Translations under genes and position numbers: made by a program | Notes under the pieces: generated by a model | Told to the model about the DNA's origin: nothing | Databases searched by the model: none | Seen by the model: only the letters and a program-made list of their open reading frames with translations | From: Marasmius tenuissimus | Lineage: Eukaryota; Basidiomycota; Agaricomycetes; Agaricales; Marasmiaceae | NCBI GenBank assembly: GCA_029532415.1 | Contig: JAQOTA010000028.1 | Span: 310,001-374,000 of the forward strand | DNA length: 64,000 nucleotides | Reading direction: 5' to 3' | In this document: positions 56,005 through 64,000 of the stretch, piece after piece | Position numbering within the stretch: position 1 is the first letter of the stretch | How the letters are laid out: every line of letters starts with the position of its first letter

Positions 56005-56012
56005 CTTATATA
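56005..56012 (-). promoter_or_regulatory. TATA box of the element 2 LTR promoter
   Basis: TATATAAG in element sense, about 33 nt upstream of the self-complementary 11-mer. Confidence 0.75.
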
Positions 56013-56391
56013 CATGGATTCTATAGGACCCCAGACACTATCTAAGACCTATGATACCTAAGCTGACTGATGCACTCGTCAGGATGAGTCTACTATGAGT
56101 CGTGATGGTGCAATCAAGGTGTAAGTATGAGTCGAGTGAGTCGTAAGAGTCAACTCGAGTGGTTGAGCTGTCCACACAGCACATGACTCGCCGTAGTCAT
56201 GGTGTGGCAGATCTAGACCTATGCGTATCCCCTTTAGTTACAGATCTATCTAGATGAGTCCAGACCGAATCTATAGAACAAGAGATCAGATATCTACTGA
56301 TAAGATGTTGGATTGGATCGAATGATATGATAACTACATGGCACAGATAAGATATAGGGAGATTAGATGTAGAGAGAGAAAATCTGTGACA

Positions 56392-56396
56392 ACCAC
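56392..56396. repeat. Target-site duplication of element 2, ACCAC (right)
   Basis: Matches 48858-48862. Confidence 0.9.
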
Positions 56397-57618
56397 CCTG
56401 CGAAGCACCGACGGTATCCTTCTTCACGATTCCGAAGATGACCTCGCCGTTCTCGATCATCATCCCGTCGTCGAATATGGGGTTGGATGACTTGGGATCC
56501 GGCGAACGAAGAATGTTGATACCTCGAGGAATGACGAGCGACAGGATCTGTTTGCCGGTCCACAGGGGTTTGGGTTTCAGAATTGCCGGTATAGGAACGA
56601 CGCCGTCCCATTCCGGAACCCAGAGCAAGATGTTCTGAACCAGGTTCCAGTCCAGGAAGCTGTCTCGGAGGGTGAACTTTCGAATGCCACAGAGGGTGTC
56701 CTGAACAATTCCCATGACGGGCTTATTGGCTTGGGGAGAGATGATCTGCGGAGAAGATTATGAGCAACGAAAAGATCGAACCTTTACGGCAGAGCTTACC
56801 TGACGAGGTACCCAAGCTACTTGACTGAGCTCAGCCCGGGTCTCTTCGCTTTGGGGAACGCTGGAAAGAGACAAAAGGTAAGTTACATTCCAATGGCGAA
56901 CCTGAGGAGCTACGTACTGCATGTTCATTTCATCACCATCGAAGTCAGCATTGTACGGAGGCGTACTGGGTGCAGTTGAAGCAACATGAAGCGGTACATG
57001 AACGGGGCACTTACACCGAGAGGGTTCAATCGGAAGGTTATCATGACCGTGCTAAGTTTCTTGGACGACGGGTGGAGATAGAATATACTCACTGGAATAA
57101 GACATCAACCGCACCCGACGACTCATCATACTCATTTTGTGCAGACTGGGTTGTCGATTAAAGAGGACGAAACTATACGAAGTGAAGTGAGTGACCCGTC
57201 TAGATCAGTGGAGGCGTACACTTACTCTCCATCTTTCAAGTGACGTTCAACTATCCATCCATACTGAAGGAACGCATCCGCTCGTTTGTTGTATCGCAAG
57301 ACTATACGTTCTCCTGTATCGCGAACAACGTATCGGGCGCCCGGGTAAGTCGTCAGTCCATTCCGTACCAGCTCCTGAAGGTAGGTGATGTTGTATGGGG
57401 TTACTGTGAGAGGGCACGCGCGTCAGAGTGGTGAGCTATATATAAGCAGAAAACCTACCTTGCTCAGGGAAAGTCAAGTTCATGGCTATACTTCTCGGTG
57501 CCCCGACTTCGTCCAACTCAAGGTTCGGATCACCAGTGATGACTGTACGCGCTGAGAAATCCACACGCTTTCCCATCAGGTTTCCTCTCAAACGGCCCTC
57601 CTTGCCCTTCAGACGAGC

Positions 57619-58060
57619 TTGAGCCTCAACATCGCCGAGATCTCCTTGGCATGTTCCTTCTCCTTCTTCCGGATCTTCCGGGCTTCAGCGCTTGCGAACA
57701 TAAAACCAGAAGATAGAGACCTTTCCTCGACCCCTTTCGCATTCCTTTTTGCGGCTTGTGATTTCCTTCTGAGAGCTAAAAGCCTTTCCACATCTGGGTC
57801 AGGGCAACCGGAGTAGAGGGATGGATCCAAGTCGAAGTTATCGGGGGAATGGGGAATGCGGGGTAAGAACGTCGGGATCGTCAATAAGTAGAAGACTGCC
57901 ACCTTGTCCCGGAGACGAATCAGGTAGCTTTGACGTGTCCGGGGGTATACCGAAGATCTCCGAGTCCGAGTACGACCATGAAAAATGGCCGCCAAGTTGT
58001 TCATCTTGATACTCGGTGCCTGGTAAGGAGAGAGGTTTCGAAGACGGTGATGGCGGGGTT
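57619..58060 (-). other. 442-bp sequence inserted in the RPB1 copy
   Basis: Interrupts the invariant run VKVIRA / RLKGKEG. The trinucleotide GCT stands at both junctions. It contains an open stretch in RPB1 orientation ([38 protein letters not shown]) of unknown origin. Read as an intron (GTGCTAA..CTCAAG) it would also keep the frame, with Pro for Ala, but it is far longer than the other introns here. Confidence 0.6.
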
Positions 58061-58860
58061 AGCACGAATGACTTTGACCGGTCGACCAGACTTTTGCAAC
58101 GCCTGAGGGACACCCGTAGTATCATTGTCCATGTAAGTCGCGACGTGAAACTAGTGTTCGCCATCAGCATCCGGTAGATTTCCCGCACTGTGAACCTCAC
58201 CTACAACAGCTGCTCTAACTCCAAGATGACGTGAGCAGGAGCACCCTCTTGCTCACATCTTCGAATGTTGACAGATGCCTTGGGGATGCCACCAAGCTTG
58301 TATGGGGGACCGTCCTCACTCCGCATCGCACCGCCATCAACCGTGATACTCGGCCATACGGGAAGCGGAGGGACGGGTATGACTGTAAGGACCATCCATT
58401 CCGGACGCGCATGATTGAGGTGGAGGTCAGAGTCCGACGTCTTCTTGAAAGTGGTGTAGACCTCTGAAGGTGTCATCAGCCTCTCGTCAGGCTGCAAGGA
58501 TTTGCCCTCCTGCACCTCTGTCAGCAAGTGAGTCAGAACGAGTCGTCGAAACCACAAACCTCGTCATCATCTTTCGGCTTCTTGTACTGCAAGGAAAGCT
58601 TCAAGCCCTCTTAACGCACGAGAGGCTGTGTGTGACCGCAACCACCGTGCCTTTTCTTGGATTCTTCTGCCTCATCACAGCCCTCTTCTCTGAGATCGTC
58701 TGGATCGCAAACCATCTTGCAACCGTGGACACCAACAGCGCGACGCATTGTCGTTTTGTGTTATGGTTGCACAGCGACTCATCCATCGGCCCGGAGGTAG
58801 TACGAGCAATCGAGAATTTCGAATCCCGGCTATGATTGCCTTGTGTAAACATGCTATAAC

Positions 58861-59067
58861 TTGGTACCGAAGAGACTCACAAGTTGTTGTCTATACCACG
58901 AGGTTCTGTAAGCGCCAGAATGATTGGTCTTTAAACGAAACCTGAATAAAGTATCAGTGATGGCAATTGGTACAGACGGGGAGAACATAGCTCTGGTAAT
59001 AATGTCTTTCAAAGATCGCGGAGGCGACCAGACGCCTGTTCGCTTCATCGGAGATATCATCCCCGAC
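58861..59067. other. Junction between RPB1 relic and KDZ element
   Basis: No RPB1 N-terminal motif (clamp zinc site) and no other gene visible. Confidence 0.45.
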
Positions 59068-59097
59068 TACTAGTCCCTTGGGCCACGAAGAGGCCAG
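59068..59097 (+). repeat. Direct repeat, left copy, at the KDZ element
   Basis: TACTAGTCCC, two other bases, then GGGCCACGAAGAGGCCAG. The same two blocks recur in the same orientation at 63967-64000 with six bases between them. The second block contains an inverted GGCC pair around a 7-nt loop. Confidence 0.8.
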
Positions 59098-59307
59098 ACG
59101 ACGTCCAAGGGGTGTTAGGGACTGATTGATTTTGCACGGCAACGATAAGCGAATTACAGGTGATCTCACCACGGGCGAACAGACTGCCAGTGAACGAACT
59201 GCCTATGAATAAGCTACTGGCGAACAGTAACACTACAGTCAACAAGGGGAGACAGAGAACGCGAGTAGATAAAGTAAATGAGGATATTCAGACGGGTGTG
59301 GGGTCCC

Positions 59308-62300
59308 CTAGTACGCTGAATTAGGTGGGAATAGGTACTCGTAAGTTCACGTGTTGGTAACTCCACAAGGTGCTCACCTGTGCCTTCCACGCCCTCACGC
59401 GTGTCCTTGAACCCTTTGGCATGAATTGTCGGATCGTGGAATGCTGGGCGCTTTTCATCCCTGGAAGTGGCCGTCAGTGATAGGATGATTCGGAGAAACC
59501 GGAATACTGACCGAGGCTCAGGGAAACGTTTGTCCTCCTGCAGGCGAAACGCAGCGACCTGATCTGCCAAAGTCTTGCCTTCAGGGATGTGCACGAAATC
59601 CGGGATTCCGCACGACTCGAACTTTTTCTGACAATCGGCTCGAAGGGCGTCGTACATTGCTGCCTTTTCCTTTGCATATGCAGCCATCCCGGCCATCCCG
59701 GCCATCCCGACCATCCCATCCTTCTCCGCATTAAGAGCTGCTCGGCTCCAATGATCGTGCTTGGTAGCAAAGAAACGAATGGTCCTGTCGAAACACGCGT
59801 GCTTGTATTCGAGCTCCTCTCGAACGCGCTCAAACTCAGCATCAGCTTTGAAGAAATGGGTCCTGTCGCCTATGGAGTGGTTGAGCTACACGCATGCATA
59901 TGAATGAACTATCGAATCACCTTTCTCGCGCCATTTGACGATCTCTTCCGGGGTCATTTTCTGCAAGACAACACGATTACCCCAAATCCACCCTCCTATC
60001 TCCTGTTCACCCGGGTCGATCTCGGTCTCTTCAACGTTTGCCATCTCCTCATAGGACCTCTTCTGAGCCGTGGCACCGACTGATGGGGCCTCATGATCGG
60101 GTGCCTTTCGTTCTGCGCGTTCTGTGGTTGGTTGGTTTATCAGTTGAGTCGACGCAAGACGTGCGACAGGCATTCACGTACTCTTCGCGTTGCCCCGTTT
60201 GTTCGACGTCGACATTTGAGTGCCTAAAACGATTGTGATTGACGTTGTTCGCGACGCGGAGAGTGAACAGGGTGAACACGGAATGGAACAGAGGTGACTG
60301 GATCAATGCAAAGAAGTGGGAGCGAGGCAAGAAATACTGACCGTACAAACTGGGGCCATCGTGTACCGCTTTCTGAGAAGGCTGTAGCTCTTGGGGGCTG
60401 TCGGACTTCGAAGGACCTTGTTGTTTATGTGCAAGTCCAACTTTTCCCCATAGAGATCCCTCTTCTATTCTGGACGCTCCCGGTGCCCGCCGCTGTTCGG
60501 TCGATTTGCGGTAAGTGTCCTCCATCTTCAGATACGGCCACTCGGCCTCGTCCAACGCTCCCAGATCGGAGAGCATCTCCCGCAAAATCCTGTACTCCCG
60601 TACGTGCTTGTCCCGAATCTCCTGCATCTCCAAAATCACAGCTAGAGCGCGGGTATTCTTATCTTGACTACCCCCGTTCTTTTTCTTGCGGTCTCGGGCT
60701 TGAGTGAGAGTCTTAGCCGAGCGCTGTAACTCTCGGACGATATCGTAAAGTCTGCCCTCTACCAGCTTGACTTGGCCGTCAGCGAGGAGCACCAGGTCGT
60801 ACTCGACTCGCTCTGTCGGGGTGAATTTTGAGGGCAGAGCGATCTCTTGTTGCTCGGGCTCGCGAGAGGGTTGAGGCGGATATTTCGTAGCGGCATCTGC
60901 CTTCATGAATTTGCCCTGAGCCTTGTGGAACTTGTCAAGGCGGACTCTATACTTCTCCCGCCGGCTTGTTATCTCCTTGCCTTCTTGAGAGTCGGGGTTA
61001 AATTTGGGGTGTTTCTTGACGAGTCTGAGAAGGTGTTCTCTGGCAACCAGCTCAACATTTAGTTGATTGTCGGCAAGTAACGAGAGATGGCACACGCACC
61101 GAGTGATAGCGAGAGCAACGCCCTCATCCAGAAACGCTGCGGCGGCCCCGAGTTTCTTCCTCCCCGTGGGCGTTTCGAAATCCTCGAGCGAACCTTTCAG
61201 CTCGTCCAGCATGGACCTCAGGGTTGGTGCTGGAAGAATGAATGAGGATCGAACAACCTTATGGCCACGAGTAATCATACCTTTACCGTCATCGTTGTGC
61301 TGATACACTGAGATTACGGAGCGTTTTCGTTTCGGATCCACTCGAGGTGACCTGTCTTCGGCATTCCATTGAATTGCTTTGTCCTCGTATAGGTGCCATA
61401 GCCCTATTAGAAAATCGCGATTGCGCTTGTACAATGTTTTGAGGTCTGTGACTTCATTGTACAATTGGGTTGCTGTTTAGGTTGAGAAGTAGGTCAGCGC
61501 GAGGAGGGACGGTCGCGTAGTCATGACCTCACCTATTCCTACTGTCTTCCTCCAATTCAAATCTCCGAAGGCTCCATTATACGCATCTTCCCGGCTGCCT
61601 TTGTTCCGCTGACGATTGGAAGCCCCGAAGCCGTTGAGGTGGTCCCATAACTGCTCGGCTGTTTCGCCCTTGAACGTGCCAACGCCGTCCTTGTAGACAT
61701 AGAGGAACATCGGCTCGCAACTGTCGATGTGGTTGCGACAATGGCAGACTGGAATAACCCAGTACGCATCGTTGACTATATGAGCGTAGTCCGGGTGCAT
61801 CTCTAACCATCGATCGATGATATATTTGCACAATGCGCACATGGCATCGTAGCTAACTACCACTCGACCGCGTGGTGCCTTCGGATTTGATGAGAACGTC
61901 TGCTTGACCGCTCGAGCAAGACACTCGTCAACGCAAACCCATCTAATTGTGATGTGGTGGTCAGCGAGGTGAGGAATAGGAACAGGTGATACACCAGACC
62001 TTTCCGCGCATTTCAGATTCGCCGAGCTTCGGGTGAAGACATGACAACATTGGCAATTGACGATGCCGCTTATGTCCATGTTTTTGAATTTCGCTTTGTT
62101 TTGTTTACTGATCGTGTTCAAGTGTCCGCAAACGCTTTTCTACAGCAACATGCGTTGGGAAGCAACGTCTGAGGGAGGAAAAGGTGACGAACCTCAGCTG
62201 AAGTGGCCTCCTTGAGACCGCAATGCTGGTTATAGACGGATTCTATTGGGAAATAACCCCGCCCAGCCCAAAGCGAAATGTCGTTCTGATCTGCATTCTT

Positions 62301-63666
62301 CCCCTTAGCATAATGGTTTGCGTGGTAGTTCCCGTCGAGGGTGAGGCGAGTCATATGTAGATGTCTAGATAAAGTTAACGCATTGCGTAGACCAGCTGTT
62401 TCTAGAACTTACCCAAGCGCCTCTGGGGTTTTCTCCCAACCTGGTTCCATGTTCACTCCGGGGTGAGGACACGATGGGCACTCCACGATAAGATCGTTCG
62501 CTGGAGGTTCTGGTAAGAATTGAGATAACTTGTGATGGACTCCGGCTCTCCCTTCGACCTGAACGAAGTCCCATATACGCTCAGCGAGAGTAAATTGCTT
62601 GAACAAATCCTACAGCATTGTTCATTAGGACACAGTCCCGCAGACAGATTGAACAAACTCACGGGGACGTCGGCGGTGCCGACATTGTTCGTCAATCGGC
62701 GGATAGCTTTGATGTAATTGAAGGGCGTAACGTGACACTGCCAGTGAAGCATCGTGTACTGGCGCATGAGCGAGAAAGTGAAGCAGGAGTGAGGGTCCAA
62801 CACTGTCGACGGGAGAAAGCCGTGGTCGAAAAGCTGGGTCCATTTGTCCCTCAATGCTGCCTTCTCGCAACCGCAGAATGAAACCTTTGTAGAATGGACC
62901 CCATTCATATGAGCGATGATGAGCGACCGATCTGGTTTAGGTTTGGGGCACTGGCCGCCTTCGTGACCGAGCGGAATACTATGGCCCAAGGCAGAGATGT
63001 CATGTTTGACGAAAAAGCCACCCGGTACCCAAACGTGCGCCCAATGTAGGCTGTCGTGTTTATGGGCTTGAACCCAACAGTCTTTGCACAGCAACGGTAG
63101 CTGGAGGCAGTCATAGCATCGTACTTGGCGAATGCCATTACCACACCCACATCGGGTACCGATGTCGGCGTGGGCCTCGCGCTTGAATATGAGGAGCGCA
63201 GCTTGATCAAGTTTGGTTTCCCAGTCTCCCAAGACTCGGCGACGCTGCGAGAGTTGTCAGAGGCAAGTTGGATCAACTGAACAAAAGTGAACAAGGGTGA
63301 ACATACGCGAGTCTTGTCTTGTTTCAACAACTCCTCCAATGGTATCTTCTCGTCCGATACTTCCTCCTCCGCTCGTTCCTTCTCAGACTTCTCGACGTCC
63401 GGATCTTCCATCTCTGCCTCCACAGGCTTAGCCTCGAGCGCTGATAGATGCAGCACCGGTGGTGGGGGATTTGGTCTGGGAGGCACCCGTGATTTCGACG
63501 GCGAAGGCAGCGGTGGGGCCGGAACATGCGTCGTTGTTCCACTGCAATCGATCATCTGAGAGGTGCGTTGGCGTTTTGTAGCAGGCGTAATACTATCCAT
63601 CGCTTCCTTCAAGGCTGCGTTTTGGCCCTTGCCGAAGTGGCGACGTTTGAAAGTAGGCTTGGACAT
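59308..63666 (-). CDS. KDZ (Kyakuja-Dileera-Zisupton) transposase with CxC2 cysteine cluster, multi-exon
   Basis: Starts at ATG 63666 (MSKPTFKRRHFGKGQ). A Pro/Ser/Glu-rich N-terminus is followed by the CxC2-like cluster CGCGNGIRQVRCYDCLQLPL, LLCKDCWVQAHKHDSLHWAH. FNYIKAIRRLTNNVGTADVP, YFPIESVYNQHCGLKEAT and the catalytic region come next: VVVSYDAMCALCKYIID, VCHCRNHIDSCEPMF, FKGETAEQLWDHLN, FGDLNWRKTVG. A long charged helical tail includes ADAEFERVREELEYKHACF and AYAKEKAAMYDALRADC. The probable last junction ends the frame at TAG 59308-59310. About ten short introns; exon borders are approximate. The Asp in SYDAMC and Glu in GETAEQ are the likely catalytic acids. No inactivating stop was found, so the copy may be intact. 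The protein would cut and paste its own element. Confidence 0.8.
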
Positions 63667-63689
63667 TGAATGAGGGTTTAGGTCAAGGA

Positions 63690-63955
63690 AATGGTGGTGA
63701 ACGAAAACACAATTCACCTCTCTAAAAGTGCTCGGAAACCACCAATCGGTATCACACAACCTATCGTAAGCAGATCTCGATCCGGGGCAGTTCGGTTCTA
63801 TGCAATTTTGTCCATTGATTCGGCGAGCTGAATAGGTTGTCAGCGCTACACATATACGTGAGACGAAATCTGAACTCACCGAAACACAAGCCAGGCACTC
63901 CATCTCGGCCACATTCTCCAACGTGATATTTATGATGTCTTGTTCGCTTCACCAT
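63690..63955 (-). CDS. Cys-rich reading frame upstream of the KDZ transposase (partial model)
   Basis: ATG 63955 (MVKRTRHHKYHVGECGRDG) with an intron (GTGAGT..TTCAG, about 63880-63831) joins CGRDGVPGLCF to ARRINGQNCIEPNCPGSRSA and LCDTDWWFPSTFRE. The same frame then runs on without a stop toward MSKPTFKRR, so it may be the real N-terminus of the transposase or a separate small CxC-type protein. Cys pairs resemble the cysteine clusters that accompany KDZ transposases; this is a resemblance only. Confidence 0.35.
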
Positions 63956-63966
63956 CTTTAGACGGT

Positions 63967-64000
63967 TACTAGTCCCCCAACTGGGCCACGAAGAGGCCAG
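63967..64000 (+). repeat. Direct repeat, right copy, at the window end
   Basis: TACTAGTCCC and GGGCCACGAAGAGGCCAG as at 59068-59097, with six bases between. The window stops inside or right after it. Confidence 0.8.

Larger units (their letters stand above)
48863..56391 (-). mobile_element. Complete Ty3/gypsy LTR retrotransposon, element 2 (7.5 kb), inserted in RPB1 copy
   Basis: Two 528-bp LTRs, identical by eye, 5-bp target duplication, and on - an extra 5' ORF, Gag and Pol (protease, RT, RNase H, integrase, chromodomain-like end). Instead of a tRNA site the LTR is followed by an 11-nt self-complementary primer site. The domain plan fits the chromovirus branch of Ty3/gypsy. Intact frames and identical LTRs indicate a very young insertion. 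Confidence 0.95.
55864..56391 (-). repeat. 5' LTR of element 2
   Basis: 528 bp, identical by eye to 48863-49390. Contains the TATA box at 56005-56012 and the predicted transcript start near 55979. Confidence 0.93.
56392..58860 (-). pseudogene. RPB1: RPB1 copy, 5' part
   Basis: Spliced segments, in gene order: CKMVCDPDDLREEGC and HGGCGHTQPLVR (near 58690-58610); [48 protein letters not shown] (to 58061); after a foreign insertion [54 protein letters not shown]; the catalytic metal-A motif [11 protein letters not shown] (about 56960-56925); [10 protein letters not shown]; and [20 protein letters not shown] to GASQGG at the element 2 junction. It is disabled by TAA at 58611-58613 in the conserved RKEGLKL block. 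A Trp in PPLPVWPS and a Val in ERIVLRY replace conserved Arg and Asp. The first ~130 residues (clamp head) are not found; homology fades before 58860, near the KDZ element. A genuine RPB1 must exist elsewhere in the genome. Confidence 0.83.
59068..64000 (-). mobile_element. KDZ-superfamily DNA transposon (right end may lie beyond the window)
   Basis: Defined by the KDZ transposase gene and by the 28-nt direct repeat that brackets it. True ends, inverted termini and target duplication are not established. It lies directly upstream of the point where RPB1 homology disappears. Confidence 0.65.

Overview
The window looks like nuclear DNA of a mushroom-forming basidiomycete (Agaricomycetes). Real genes are broken by many short introns (about 43-70 nt, GT..AG). 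The families present are typical of that group: F-box/coiled-coil proteins in local arrays, a KDZ transposase with its Cys-rich CxC2 region, Ty3/gypsy elements, a DUF6606/DUF3638 giant protein and a T5orf172 small protein. Several starts in the raw open frames are not ATG; I moved or flagged those.

Layout. 0.3-7.5 kb is ordinary gene space, all on +: an Sso1-type syntaxin, a small secreted Kre9/Knh1-like protein, a 12-exon MFS transporter and a gamma-glutamylcyclotransferase-like protein. 8.9-15.5 kb is a complete, very young Ty3/gypsy element (element 1): identical 146-bp LTRs, TCAC target duplication, a tRNA-type primer site, Gag, and Pol in the -1 frame behind a textbook slippery heptamer plus stem-loop. 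15.5-17.3 kb shows no gene. 17.45 kb encodes a 95-aa Gly/Asn/Gln repeat protein. 18.4-28.3 kb holds three related CxxC/coiled-coil/F-box genes on - (the third carries three in-frame stops) with a 1067-aa PLP decarboxylase on + between the first two. 29.0-38.7 kb is one giant gene of about 3136 aa. It is followed on - by a microbial-type PARG-like gene and a 5'-truncated second copy of the decarboxylase.

From 43.7 kb rightwards the sequence is repeat-rich: a GTGAAC-rich stretch, a T5orf172 gene and a two-tier tandem repeat. Then, on -, comes a copy of RPB1 (largest subunit of RNA polymerase II) that lacks its N-terminus and most of its CTD and carries a nonsense codon, a 0.44-kb insertion and a complete Ty3/gypsy element (element 2, 48.86-56.39 kb, 528-bp LTRs). 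Element 2 sits inside a Gly codon context, flanked by a 5-bp target duplication. A KDZ DNA transposon occupies 59.07 kb to the window end.

Most notable: (i) a complete canonical -1 frameshift signal in element 1; (ii) a Tf1-like self-priming arrangement in element 2, where 11 nt next to the LTR exactly complement the predicted first 11 nt of its own transcript; (iii) a decaying RPB1 copy; (iv) an F-box pseudogene disabled only by three in-frame stops of the kind C-to-T change produces. The two elements therefore appear to use different priming routes and different Gag-Pol junctions within 50 kb of each other.
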